A stretch of 57,500 nucleotides of DNA from an uncultured Pelagibacteraceae bacterium (GCA_902571095.1 CACGAV010000003.1:1-57500); one strand, 5' to 3'; shown: positions 25,522 to 34,255, counted from the first letter of the stretch. The notes: generated from the letters alone by a model not told the origin. Translations and numbers: made by a program.

Positions 25522-26223
25522 CTAAATTCTAAACTTTGATTTTCTACTATCTTTTAAGAATGCTATCACAGTATCTTTGGTTAGTCGGTCAAATGACTTT
25601 CCGAAATTAGATACTTTTTCAATTATTTTAGGTGGCATTGTAATGATTTGGCAACCTAATTGCTTGGCTTGAATATAGTTATACGGCTCTCTTACGCTTG
25701 CCCAAAGTATTTCAACCTTATTTTTTTTATTGGTCATTTGAACAGCTTTTTTGATAATGGGTACTGGATCTTTTCCAACATCAGCCATACGACCAGAAAA
25801 AATTGAAATGATTGAATTAGTTTTATTATCCAGACATCTATTGATTTTCTTAACTTGAGCAATTGTATAAACAGCAGTTATATTAAGTTTAATTCTTTTT
25901 TTGTTTAATTTTCTTATCAATTGACCGGTGAACTTGCCTTTACTGTTTACTACAGGGATTTTAACGTAAATATTTTTTCCCCAAGAGTTTATTTTTAAAG
26001 CTTGTTTTTCCATATCTTTAAAATTGTCTGCAAAGACTTCTAAAGAAATTGGTTTCTTTTTACAAATTTTTAGTAAAATTTTTGAATATTTTTCGTAACT
26101 TTTGGCGCCAGCTTTTCTCATTAAGCTAGGATTGGTAGTAAAACCATTAACAATTGATTTTTTATTAAACTTATTTATTGCCTTACTGTCGGCAATATCA
26201 CAGAAGATTTTTGTTTTTGGCAT
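25522..26223 (-). CDS. tal: Transaldolase family protein
   Basis: 233 residues, the length of the short bacterial transaldolase/fructose-6-phosphate aldolase group. CDIADSKAIN at the start has the family Asp; GFTTNPSLMRKAG near 27-39 is the signature, and the Schiff-base lysine is in YVKIPVVN near residue 86. It moves a dihydroxyacetone unit between sugar phosphates. It begins 2 bp after pntB, so it shares the transhydrogenase transcript, tying pentose phosphate flux to NADPH balance. Confidence 0.85.
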   Translation of the reverse strand: MPKTKIFCDIADSKAINKFNKKSIVNGFTTNPSLMRKAGAKSYEKYSKILLKICKKKPISLEVFADNFKDMEKQALKINSWGKNIYVKIPVVNSKGKFTGQLIRKLNKKRIKLNITAVYTIAQVKKINRCLDNKTNSIISIFSGRMADVGKDPVPIIKKAVQMTNKKNKVEILWASVREPYNYIQAKQLGCQIITMPPKIIEKVSNFGKSFDRLTKDTVIAFLKDSRKSKFRI

Positions 26224-26225
26224 TT

Positions 26226-27623
26226 TTAAATGTTTTTAACTATGTCTTCTGTCATTTTTTTAGCGTCAGCAAATAACATCATGGTATTTTCACGGTAGAA
26301 GAGTTCATTGTCAACACCTGCGTACCCTGGGGATAAACTTCTTTTAACAAATAAGACAGACTTACATTTTTCCACATCTAATACTGGCATTCCAAAAATT
26401 GGGCTCTGCGGATCTGTTTTTGCGACAGGGTTAGTAACATCGTTAGCACCAATGACAAAAGCAACATCTGTATTTGCAAAGTCATTATTAATATCATCTA
26501 ATTCAAATACCTCATCATATGGTACGTTTGCTTCTGCTAATAAAACATTCATATGTCCAGGCATTCTTCCAGCTACAGGGTGAACAGCATAAGAAACTTT
26601 AATATCATTCTTCTTTAAAGTATCTACCATCTCCCTTAATGCATGTTGAGCTTGTGCAACTGCCATACCATACCCTGGTACTATAATTACTGAAGAAGCA
26701 TTTTTTAAAAGAAATGCTGCGTCTTCTGCATTACCGCTCTTAACTGGCTTTTGATCTTTTTTCTTATCTTTGCTAACGCTTGAATCTCCGCCAAATCCAC
26801 CAAGTATCACACTAAAGAATGATCTATTCATTCCTTTACACATTATATATGAAAGAATTGCACCAGATGATCCTACAAGTGCTCCTGTAATTATTAATGC
26901 TGTATTTTCTAAGGTAAAACCAATACCAGCTGCTGCCCAACCAGAATAAGAATTCAACATTGAAATTACCACAGGCATATCTGCTCCTCCAATTGGAATA
27001 ATCAAAAGAACACCAATTAAAAAAGATATTGCAATCATGCTCCAAAAGAAGCTTTCTGACTGTGAACTACATAAAAAATAAATTAGTACAAAAATAGATA
27101 TTCCAATTAATAAATTAACAATGTGTTGGCCTGTAAAAGTAATAGGAGATCCTGACATTATTCCTCTAAGTTTTAAAAAAGCTATTATTGAACCAGAAAA
27201 AGTTATTGCACCTACTGCTGCACCAATTGACATCTCTATTAAGCTAGCTAGTTTTATATCGCCCGGCACACCAAGGTTAAAAGCTTCTGGGTTTTTAAAT
27301 GCGGATATTGCTACAAAAACTGCAGCTAAACCAACAAGACTATGAAATCCAGCTACTAACTCTGGCATAGCAGTCATTGGAATTTTGAAAGCAATAAATG
27401 CTCCAATTGCCCCACCAATAAGTAAAAATATAAACACATAAATTGTTGAAGTAGAAAAGTTACCTACTGTTAGAAAAGTAACAGTTATAGCAATTATCAT
27501 TCCTAAAATTCCAAAAAGATTTCCTTGTCTGGATGTTTCGGGCGAAGATAAACCCCTAAGTGCAAGAATAAAAAGTATTCCAGAAACTAAATAAAATATT
27601 GCTGATAAGTTTGCTGAGATCAT
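26226..27623 (-). CDS. pntB: NAD(P) transhydrogenase subunit beta
   Basis: 465 residues. About nine membrane helices occupy residues 1-270. The soluble NADP(H)-binding domain III follows, with VIIVPGYGMAVAQAQHALREM near 313-333, HPVAGRMPGHMNVLLAEA near 350-368 and GYAGVDNELFY near the end. Together with PntA1/PntA2 it uses the proton gradient to transfer hydride from NADH to NADP+. It abuts pntA2 (1 bp overlap). Confidence 0.95.
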   Translation of the reverse strand: MISANLSAIFYLVSGILFILALRGLSSPETSRQGNLFGILGMIIAITVTFLTVGNFSTSTIYVFIFLLIGGAIGAFIAFKIPMTAMPELVAGFHSLVGLAAVFVAISAFKNPEAFNLGVPGDIKLASLIEMSIGAAVGAITFSGSIIAFLKLRGIMSGSPITFTGQHIVNLLIGISIFVLIYFLCSSQSESFFWSMIAISFLIGVLLIIPIGGADMPVVISMLNSYSGWAAAGIGFTLENTALIITGALVGSSGAILSYIMCKGMNRSFFSVILGGFGGDSSVSKDKKKDQKPVKSGNAEDAAFLLKNASSVIIVPGYGMAVAQAQHALREMVDTLKKNDIKVSYAVHPVAGRMPGHMNVLLAEANVPYDEVFELDDINNDFANTDVAFVIGANDVTNPVAKTDPQSPIFGMPVLDVEKCKSVLFVKRSLSPGYAGVDNELFYRENTMMLFADAKKMTEDIVKNI

Positions 27624-27931
27624 TATTTATTTTTCTTCTTTTTCTTGTACATTTGAAGCATTCTTTGAGTGACTAAGAATCCACCAAAAATATTTACTGC
27701 TGCTAAAACTATTGCTAAAAATCCAAAAATGCTTGATATTTCGAAAATATTTTCTGATGACCCTGCTAAAGCAGCTATAATTGCACCAACAATAATTACT
27801 GAAGAAATTGCATTAGTTACAGACATTAGAGGAGTATGAAGTGAAGGTGTAACGCTCCAAACAACATAATAACCAACGAAAATTGCTAAAATAAAAATAC
27901 TAAATCTAAATATAAACGGATCAATTTCCAT
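27623..27931 (-). CDS. pntA2: NAD(P) transhydrogenase subunit alpha part 2 (membrane)
   Basis: 102 residues with three to four hydrophobic helices. YYVVWSVTPSLHTPLMSVTNAISS near 22-45 and GFLVTQRMLQMY near 84-96 are conserved in the membrane part of the alpha subunit. It is a separate gene, as in the three-subunit enzymes of Rhodospirillum and other alphaproteobacteria. It starts 7 bp after pntA1. Confidence 0.94.
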   Translation of the reverse strand: MEIDPFIFRFSIFILAIFVGYYVVWSVTPSLHTPLMSVTNAISSVIIVGAIIAALAGSSENIFEISSIFGFLAIVLAAVNIFGGFLVTQRMLQMYKKKKKNK

Positions 27932-27938
27932 AATAATT

Positions 27939-29018
27939 CTACTCCTTTAATAAAGTGTTTTTAATAATTTCATCTTCAAGATTAATAACGAATTGTTTTT
28001 TTTCTTTACTATAAAGATTTCTAACAAAACTGAATAAATTTTTTGCATATAAATTTGACGCTGTTAAAGGTAATTTATTCATTACATTAGATATTCCAAT
28101 TATTTTTGTCCCTTTTTTATTAACAACTTTATCTACTTCTGAGTAAGCTGCATTACCACCTTGAGCAACAGCTAGATCAAAAATAATAGATCCAGATTTC
28201 ATCTTGTCTATCATTTTTTCAGTTATAATTCTTGGTGCAGGTCTTCCGGGTATTAAAGCTGTACAAATAATAATATCACTTTTTGATGCTGCGTTTTCCA
28301 ACATTTCTGCTTGCTTCTTTTTAAAATCATCACTTGCTTCTTTAGCATAACCACCTTTTGTCTCTAAATTTTCAGAACCCTCTACTGTTAAAAATTTTCC
28401 ACCTAAACTCTCAACTTGTTCCTTTGCCGTTAATCTTACATCTGTAGCAGAAACTATTGCTCCTAATCTTTTTGCAGTTGCAATTGCCTGTAATCCTGCA
28501 ACTCCCGCACCAACTACTAGAACTTTTGCTGCAGGAACTGTACCTGCTGCAGTCATCATCATTGGAACTGCCTTTTGGTATTCATATATTGACTCTATAA
28601 CAGCTCTATAACCTGCTAGGTTAGCTTGAGAAGAAAGAACATCCATTGATTGAGCTCTTGTTATTCTTGGAAGTAAATTTAATGCAAAAATATTTAATTT
28701 ATTTTTAAGAAATTGTTTTTCTTTTTCAGGATTGTAATTTGATACAATTAAGTGAGAGTTTTCTTTAATTTGTCCTAGTTCTTTAGCATCAGGAAAATTA
28801 ACTTTACAAACTAAGTCTAATTTAGATAAAACTTCTGAGGAATTGTTTAGAATTACAACGCCATTATCAGTATAATTCTTGTCACTAAAACCCAAACTTT
28901 CTCCAAATCCTTTTTCTAAAAAGACTTTTAATCCTAAATTTTTAAAGCTTTTTGATGTTTCTGGGGTAATTGAAATTCTTTTTTCTGGATTTGATTCTTT
29001 TGTTGACCCAACATTCAT
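27939..29018 (-). CDS. pntA1: NAD(P) transhydrogenase subunit alpha part 1 (NAD-binding)
   Basis: 359 residues, soluble domain I related to alanine dehydrogenase. RISITPETSKSFKNLG sits near the start, the mobile region NLLPRITRAQSMDVLSSQANL near 113-133, and the NAD-binding VLVVGAGVAGLQAIATAKRLG near 166-186 with the following TDVR. It binds NADH and docks on PntB. It follows L36 by 8 bp, so pnt genes probably share transcription with the ribosomal gene and possibly with 5S rRNA. Confidence 0.94.
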   Translation of the reverse strand: MNVGSTKESNPEKRISITPETSKSFKNLGLKVFLEKGFGESLGFSDKNYTDNGVVILNNSSEVLSKLDLVCKVNFPDAKELGQIKENSHLIVSNYNPEKEKQFLKNKLNIFALNLLPRITRAQSMDVLSSQANLAGYRAVIESIYEYQKAVPMMMTAAGTVPAAKVLVVGAGVAGLQAIATAKRLGAIVSATDVRLTAKEQVESLGGKFLTVEGSENLETKGGYAKEASDDFKKKQAEMLENAASKSDIIICTALIPGRPAPRIITEKMIDKMKSGSIIFDLAVAQGGNAAYSEVDKVVNKKGTKIIGISNVMNKLPLTASNLYAKNLFSFVRNLYSKEKKQFVINLEDEIIKNTLLKE

Positions 29019-29026
29019 AGCTAAAA

Positions 29027-29152
29027 TTAACCCTGTCTAGCTTTAAATTTTGGTTTTTTTTTATTAATTATATAAATCTTTCCTCTTCTTCTAACCAACT
29101 TCGAATCGAGATCTCTCTTCTTTATAGATTTTAATGAACTAGCTATTTTCAT
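29027..29152 (-). CDS. rpmJ: 50S ribosomal protein L36 (cysteine-free form)
   Basis: A 41-residue protein too short for many ORF callers: [20 protein letters not shown] followed by [21 protein letters not shown]. It matches the L36 pattern KxRxSLKSxKxRD...VRRRGxxYxINKxxPxFKARQG. The Cys/His zinc ligands of the classic form are absent. The ATG is 5 nt downstream of the 5S rRNA 3' end, with the only purine-rich stretch (AGG) inside the 5S sequence itself. The stop is 8 bp before pntA1. Confidence 0.92.
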   Translation of the reverse strand: MKIASSLKSIKKRDLDSKLVRRRGKIYIINKKKPKFKARQG

Positions 29153-29157
29153 AATTT

Positions 29158-29276
29158 AAGCCTGGCAACGTCCTACTCTCCCGTATCTTAAGACAAAGTA
29201 CCATCGGCGCTGAAGGGCTTGACTTCCGAGTTCGGAATGGGATCGGGTATTACCCCTTCGCAATAATCGCCAGGCA
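29158..29276 (-). rRNA. rrf: 5S ribosomal RNA
   Basis: About 119 nt on the minus strand. Ends GCCTGGCG and GTTGCCAGGC pair as helix I. The conserved CCGAACTCGGAAGTCAAGC loop B/C region, GCGCCGATGGTA and GGGAGAGTAGGA segments are all present. No 23S or 16S gene is nearby: upstream lies a glycosyltransferase and the glycan region. This matches the SAR11 arrangement where HVR2 separates 5S from 16S-23S. The exact ends are set by helix I pairing, with 1-2 nt uncertainty. Confidence 0.97.
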
Positions 29277-29280
29277 GAGT

Positions 29281-29309
29281 TTTATAATATTTTTAATCGG
29301 AGTTGTAAA
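29281..29309 (-). promoter_or_regulatory. Promoter for the detached 5S rRNA gene
   Basis: On the minus strand TTTACA (29304-29309) and TATAAA (29281-29286) are exactly 17 bp apart. The -10 ends about 5 nt before the mature 5' end of 5S, so transcription could start at or next to the mature end. This would make 5S independent of the distant 16S-23S promoter. Confidence 0.6.
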
Positions 29310-29320
29310 TAGAATAAAAA

Positions 29321-30079
29321 TTACTTAAATCCGTATTTTTTTATAGAATTTATTGATATTAGTAAAACGGATATAAGATTTTTAAAGAAATTAAATTTAT
29401 TAAATTTCTTATTTATTATCCATAAATTAGAAACATTTTTCAGTCTTTTACTAGATCTAGAATTTTCAATTATTCTATAATAATCAAAATTTTTATTAAA
29501 TTTATAAGCTATGACTCCTCTCTTTAATAGCTCACACTTAAATAGATAATCTTCAAGTAATGGGAGTTTTTTAAAAAAAATACCCTTTGTAATTTTTCTT
29601 CTCAAAATCATCGTTGAGGAGTTTATTGATGAGTTTTTAGTAAATTTATCAAAGTTAAATTCTGACACAATATTTGTTTTGCCAATATTTTTCTTTTTTC
29701 CGTTATCAAGAAACGAATGATAATCATTGAATGTGAAATCATAATTGTTGTCTTCCATAAATTTTATCTGGCCCGATAATTTTTTTTCTGACCAAAAATC
29801 ATCTGAATCTAAAAAAGATATAAATTCAGATTTCGACAATCTTATTCCAAGATTTCTACAAAAACTTGGTCCTTTATTTTTACTAAGTTTAATTATTTTA
29901 ATTTTTGGATTAGTTTCAAATTTTTCCAAAATTTTAAGTGATTTATCGGTAGAATTATCGTCTATTATATATAAATTCCAGTCTTGATAGTCTTGATTAA
30001 TTACAGAATTAATACTGTCATTTAAAAATTTTTCTTTGTTAAAATTAGGTATTATTACATCAATTTTTGGGTGCTTCAT
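29321..30079 (-). CDS. Family 2 glycosyltransferase
   Basis: 252 residues, GT-A fold. DVIIPNFNKEKFLNDSINSV opens the nucleotide-binding domain, YIIDDNSTDKS near 34-44 holds the first acidic motif and SFLDSDDFW near 88-96 the DxD metal site. LLEDYLFKCELLKRG near 175 provides the ED catalytic-base region. It would add a sugar to a lipid-linked glycan at the inner membrane face. It is the last glycan gene before 5S rRNA, 115 bp downstream of tRNA-Val on the same strand. The intervening 30080-30194 is AT-rich with no gene seen. Confidence 0.88.
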   Translation of the reverse strand: MKHPKIDVIIPNFNKEKFLNDSINSVINQDYQDWNLYIIDDNSTDKSLKILEKFETNPKIKIIKLSKNKGPSFCRNLGIRLSKSEFISFLDSDDFWSEKKLSGQIKFMEDNNYDFTFNDYHSFLDNGKKKNIGKTNIVSEFNFDKFTKNSSINSSTMILRRKITKGIFFKKLPLLEDYLFKCELLKRGVIAYKFNKNFDYYRIIENSRSSKRLKNVSNLWIINKKFNKFNFFKNLISVLLISINSIKKYGFK

Positions 30080-30194
30080 TTTGAATTTTAAATTTTGAAG
30101 AATAACACAGTTCTAATAAAAAACATAAGAAAATTTAAATTTTAAAACTTAAATAAGTTTATTTAGGAAAGTAAAATATGATTAATTATAAAGT

Positions 30195-30269
30195 TGGTGG
30201 GCGTGATAAGAATCGAACTTATGACCTCTACGATGTCAACGTAGCGTTCTACCATTGAACTACACGCCC
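30195..30269 (-). tRNA. tRNA-Val (GAC)
   Basis: 75 nt with a perfect 7-bp acceptor stem GGGCGTG/CACGCCC, anticodon stem CTACG/CGTAG with loop TTGACAT (anticodon GAC), T-stem ATAAG/CTTAT with TTCGATT loop, and encoded CCA. It stands alone inside the glycan region near the 5S boundary. Confidence 0.96.
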
Positions 30270-30336
30270 TAATTAAAATAAATAAAAAACATTTGATATA
30301 TCATGTTTTTTATGAAAAAGGATATAAAATATTTGT

Positions 30337-31719
30337 ATGAAAATAAAAAATTTAAATTTAATACATAAGAACACATTAAATTTTTTATTTATCTTTTTTC
30401 CTCTGACTTTCATATTAGGTAATCTTTTCGTAAATATACAAATTTTACTCATCTCAATAATTGGTTTTTTTTATTATAAAAAAAAATTATTTGATTTTAA
30501 GAAAAATCAGTTACTAGTATTTATAGCTATATTTTTTCTTATAATTATTTTAACAACAATTTTAGAAAATTTATTAAATAGTAATAATGGTAATATATTG
30601 AAATCTTTTTTATATTTAAGATATTTTATTTTGTTACTTGTCTTAAGATCCATGGTCGTTTCTAGAGAATTAAATTTTAATAAACTTTTTTTATCTTGCC
30701 TGATATTTTCTTGTTTAGTCGCAGGAGATATTATTTTTCAGCATTTTGCTGGATTTAATATTTTAGGATTTGAGTCTGCTAATGCATATAAAAATTCTGG
30801 CTTATTCGGAGATGAGAGAATTGCGGGAGGATATATCCAAAGATTTTGTATCCTAGGTTTTTTTGCAATCCCACTGTTTATAAATAAAAAAAATTTAAAG
30901 TCATACTTAATTTATTTTATTTTGATAACTTTATGTTTTTTTGGAATTTTGTTATCTGGAAACAGAATGCCAACTGTTATGTTTTTAATATTTCTTTTTT
31001 TAGCACCATTAGTATGGGGATTAAAAAAATTTAATTATACCGTAATTATATCTTTTTTTATAATAGTTTTCTTGAGTGTTTTAATATCAAACAACCAAAG
31101 TTTAAAAAGTAGATATAATAGTTTTATTGATGGTATTCCAAGTTTTACGGAAATTAATGATGAGCTTAAAAGAGAATATCCAGAATTTACGAAGTATAAA
31201 AATTCAGGAAAAGCATTTTATCAAACTGAAACATTTGAAAAAAATAAGGAAAATATTTTTATAATATCAAAATACTCAGGGCATACTGTAATTTTTATTA
31301 CATCAATAGACATTTTTAATGATAGCCCATTTTTAGGTAGAGGTATAAAATCATTTAGATATACCTGTTTAGAGAAAAAACATTTACCAAATAGAATGTG
31401 CGAAAATCATCCACATAACTTTTATTTAGGTATTTTAAACGATGTGGGAATAATTGGTTTCTTTTTTCTTATGGTAACCATTGCCTGCTCAATTTTTGTT
31501 GTTTTATACAACTTAGGTTATAAACAAAAAAAAGATATTAAAAGTTTTAAATTGTTTTTTAATGCAATTTTACTTTGTTTGATATTAGAATTTTTTCCAT
31601 TCAGAAGTCATGGGGATTTTTTCTCGACTGTAAATTCCGCTTATATTTTTTTCTTAATTGGAATTCTTTTGGGTTTATATGAATTAAAATTTAAAAAAAG
31701 ATTTAAAAAAATATTTTAA
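30337..31719 (+). CDS. O-antigen polymerase/ligase-like membrane protein (Wzy/WaaL)
   Basis: 460 residues with about twelve hydrophobic segments. One large periplasmic loop (about residues 250-355) is followed by ENHPHNFYLGILNDVGIIGF, the HxHNxxL-type motif of the O-antigen ligase/polymerase (Wzy_C) family. FLGRGIKSFRYTC before it is also typical. Such proteins polymerise undecaprenol-linked repeat units or transfer O-antigen to lipid A core. It is the only plus-strand gene of the glycan region, and its 3' end overlaps the convergent glycosyltransferase by 36 bp. Sequence cannot separate polymerase from ligase. Confidence 0.85.
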   Translation: MKIKNLNLIHKNTLNFLFIFFPLTFILGNLFVNIQILLISIIGFFYYKKKLFDFKKNQLLVFIAIFFLIIILTTILENLLNSNNGNILKSFLYLRYFILLLVLRSMVVSRELNFNKLFLSCLIFSCLVAGDIIFQHFAGFNILGFESANAYKNSGLFGDERIAGGYIQRFCILGFFAIPLFINKKNLKSYLIYFILITLCFFGILLSGNRMPTVMFLIFLFLAPLVWGLKKFNYTVIISFFIIVFLSVLISNNQSLKSRYNSFIDGIPSFTEINDELKREYPEFTKYKNSGKAFYQTETFEKNKENIFIISKYSGHTVIFITSIDIFNDSPFLGRGIKSFRYTCLEKKHLPNRMCENHPHNFYLGILNDVGIIGFFFLMVTIACSIFVVLYNLGYKQKKDIKSFKLFFNAILLCLILEFFPFRSHGDFFSTVNSAYIFFLIGILLGLYELKFKKRFKKIF

Positions 31720-32475
31720 TTGAAGTTTATATAGGTAAATTTTTTGATCGGTTATTTTAAACCCTTTTTTTTTAAAATTTTCTTCATTTTTTTTAATCCA
31801 GCTTTTTAATTCATCTATATAAATTTTTATTCTTTTATTTGAATAGTTCGATGAGTGATTTCTATATATGGATAAGGGTTTTTGAATACTTCCAATTTTA
31901 TAAATTTGACTAAGTGCTATAAAAAAATCGAAGTCTCCTACAATATTATAATCCTTATCAAACTTATGACTATCAAAAATACTTCTTTCCATAAAAACTG
32001 TGAGAATTCCTATCGAATAATAATTAAGTAAATTCTGAGTTATGTCTCCTGATGGTAAATTAATTTTATGTCTTATTTTTTTAGTATTTTTCAATTCATC
32101 TAAAATGTAGAAATTCGAGAATATAATTTTAAAATTTTTATTTTTTGTAATAAAATTTATTTGCTGATCTAATTTATCTTTTAACCATACATCATCAGTA
32201 TCTAAGAAGGTAATATATTTACCTTTGCATTCCTTTACAGCAAGATTTCTTGCCTCATATAAGTTACAAAATCTATTAGAAAAAAAATATTTGATTCTTT
32301 TATCTGAAAAACTTTTAACAATATCCTTGCTGTTATCACTAGATGAATTGTCCCAAAAAATTAATTCCCAGTTTTTATAAGTTTGTGATAAAATGCTATT
32401 TATACTTTCTTGAAGATATTTTTCACCATTATGACAGTTCATAATAATACTGATTAAATTATTAGATTGTTGCAT
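31684..32475 (-). CDS. Family 2 glycosyltransferase
   Basis: 263 residues. ISIIMNCHNGEKYLQESINS begins the GT-A domain, FWDNSSSDNSKDIV near 39-52 is the first acidic motif and YITFLDTDDVW near 87-97 contains the DxD-type site. NIVGDFDFFIALSQ near 178 supplies the ED-like acceptor-side motif. Likely transfers a sugar to a growing lipid-linked oligosaccharide in the cytoplasm. It is the last gene of the long minus-strand operon, with 11 bp to the upstream RfbF-like gene. Donor and acceptor are not predictable. Confidence 0.88.
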   Translation of the reverse strand: MQQSNNLISIIMNCHNGEKYLQESINSILSQTYKNWELIFWDNSSSDNSKDIVKSFSDKRIKYFFSNRFCNLYEARNLAVKECKGKYITFLDTDDVWLKDKLDQQINFITKNKNFKIIFSNFYILDELKNTKKIRHKINLPSGDITQNLLNYYSIGILTVFMERSIFDSHKFDKDYNIVGDFDFFIALSQIYKIGSIQKPLSIYRNHSSNYSNKRIKIYIDELKSWIKKNEENFKKKGFKITDQKIYLYKLQLKYFFKSFFKF

Positions 32476-32486
32476 TTAAAATTATT

Positions 32487-33173
32487 TTAAAGGGGATTTT
32501 TTTTTAAAATTTGCTCAATTCTATCCTTGTCTCTTTTAGTGTCCATACATTCCCAGAATCCGTAATGTTTAAAACCAGCTAATTCATTTTTTTTACAAAC
32601 TTTTTCAAGTGGTTCTCTTTCTAGATAAGTTTTGTCATTTTGAATAAAATTTAAAAACCTTGGCTCAACAACAAAAAATCCTCCGTTTATCCATCCCTCA
32701 TCCATTCTTGATTTTTCTTTAAAATAACTAACACGATTACCTTTTAGTTTTAATGCTCCAAACCTTGCGGGAGGTCTTACTGCTGTAAGCGTAATCATTT
32801 TTTTATTTTTTTTATGAAAACTTAATAATTTTTTCAAATTAATATTTGATATGCCATCACCATATGTCAGCATAAAAGTTTCATCTTTTAAATAATTTTT
32901 CAGTCTTTTAATACGACCTCCGGTCATTGTATTTTTACCTGTATCTATTAATTTAATTTTCCAATTATACAAATTTTTTTTAAAATATCTCTTGATGACA
33001 TCTCCTTTATAACCAAGAGCAATAATAAAATCTGTAAACCCATATCTTGCATATTGTTTCATAATATAAAATATTAAAGGTTTTCCTCGTATCTCAATCA
33101 TCGGTTTTGGCTTTGTTTTTGTATATTCAGAAATACGCGTACCAAGACCTCCAGCTAAAATAACAACTTTCAT
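32487..33173 (-). CDS. rfbF: Glucose-1-phosphate cytidylyltransferase (RfbF-like)
   Basis: 228 residues, about 30 shorter than Salmonella RfbF. The nucleotide-binding VVILAGGLGTRISEYTKTKPKPMIEIRGKP opening, the TYGDGISN motif near 108, LTAVRPPARFGAL near 128-140 and GWINGGFFVVEP near 160 all follow RfbF rather than RmlA. It makes CDP-glucose from CTP and glucose-1-phosphate. It overlaps the dehydratase by 4 bp, so the pair should produce CDP-4-keto-6-deoxyglucose, a precursor of dideoxy and branched sugars. Confidence 0.88.
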   Translation of the reverse strand: MKVVILAGGLGTRISEYTKTKPKPMIEIRGKPLIFYIMKQYARYGFTDFIIALGYKGDVIKRYFKKNLYNWKIKLIDTGKNTMTGGRIKRLKNYLKDETFMLTYGDGISNINLKKLLSFHKKNKKMITLTAVRPPARFGALKLKGNRVSYFKEKSRMDEGWINGGFFVVEPRFLNFIQNDKTYLEREPLEKVCKKNELAGFKHYGFWECMDTKRDKDRIEQILKKNPL

Positions 33174-34255
33174 TTTAAATTAATTCTTTTTTCTAAAATT
33201 TTTTCAAATTTTTTTAATTGTTTTTCGGATATGATTTTTTTATTTTTTAAAAAGTAATTTTTATACCAATCTGAAACAAAATATATAGTTTCATCAAAAT
33301 TTAAAACAGTCTTCCATTTTAATAATTTTCTTGCTTTTCCACTATTTAATTTTAACAATTTAGACTCTACCATATTATCTTTTTCATTTTTTATTTTCCA
33401 AGAAATTTTTTTCCAGAACTTATTAATTTTTTTTACTAATTGAATCACTGTAAAATTATTATTTTTACTAGGTCCAAAATTAAATACTTCTCCATGGAAA
33501 TTGCTATTATTACTAAGTTTTTTTGCAAAAATTAAATATCCAAAAAGTACCTCTAAAACATGTTGCCAGGGACGTGTGGATTTTGGATTTCTTATAATTG
33601 CTTTTTTATTTTTACCCCAAGCTTTTACGCAATCAGGTATTAACCTATCTTTTGACCAATCCCCACCACCAATTACATTTCCTGCTCTTGCTACGCCAAC
33701 TCTTATTTTTGAATTTTTTTTTGAAAAAAAAGAGTCAATGTAAGATTGAATAATTAACTCGGCTGAGGCTTTAGAGGCGCTATAAGGGTCTTTACCCCCA
33801 AGTAAGTCATTTTCTTTATAACCCCTAGAGATTTCAAGATTTTTGTAACTTTTATCGCTGGTTATAATAATTGCAGTACACCTTTTTTTAAGAAATCTTA
33901 AAGACTCTAAAATATTTAATGTTCCAACAGAGTTTGAAGTAAAAGTCTTTACAGGGTCATTATATGATTTTTTAACAAGTGACTGTGCAGCTAGATGAAA
34001 AATAATATCAGGTTTATGTTTTAGAATTATTTTTTTTAATTTTTGTAAATTTCTTACGTCTGATCTTATATCTCTATAAATTTTATTTCCTAAAGAATTT
34101 ATAGTAAAATGAGAATTTTTACTTTGATTATCAATTGAAATACCTACGACTTTAGCACCTAAACTACTTAGCCACAAACTAAGCCACGATCCTTTAAATC
34201 CTGTATGCCCAGTTACTAATACTTTTTTATTTTTAAAAAAAATTAACGATTTCAT
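33170..34255 (-). CDS. rfbG: CDP-glucose 4,6-dehydratase
   Basis: 361 residues, extended SDR. NAD-binding VTGHTGFKGSWLSLWLSSLG near 14-33, FHLAAQSLV near 84, ITSDKSYKN near 127, and the catalytic YSASK near 158 with following AELIIQSY are the RfbG pattern. VARAGNVIGGGDWS near 189 and RPWQHVLEVLFGYL near 228 match CDP-glucose dehydratases. It forms CDP-4-keto-6-deoxy-D-glucose. No RfbH-type 3-dehydrase is adjacent, so later steps must use other genes in the region. Confidence 0.9.
   Translation of the reverse strand: MKSLIFFKNKKVLVTGHTGFKGSWLSLWLSSLGAKVVGISIDNQSKNSHFTINSLGNKIYRDIRSDVRNLQKLKKIILKHKPDIIFHLAAQSLVKKSYNDPVKTFTSNSVGTLNILESLRFLKKRCTAIIITSDKSYKNLEISRGYKENDLLGGKDPYSASKASAELIIQSYIDSFFSKKNSKIRVGVARAGNVIGGGDWSKDRLIPDCVKAWGKNKKAIIRNPKSTRPWQHVLEVLFGYLIFAKKLSNNSNFHGEVFNFGPSKNNNFTVIQLVKKINKFWKKISWKIKNEKDNMVESKLLKLNSGKARKLLKWKTVLNFDETIYFVSDWYKNYFLKNKKIISEKQLKKFEKILEKRINLK

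Noticed and set aside
30286-30314. AAAAAACAT / ATGTTTTTT inverted repeat between tRNA-Val and the polymerase gene
   Set aside because: Only A-T pairs in a sequence of over 80% AT; likely chance, and no matching second copy was seen.
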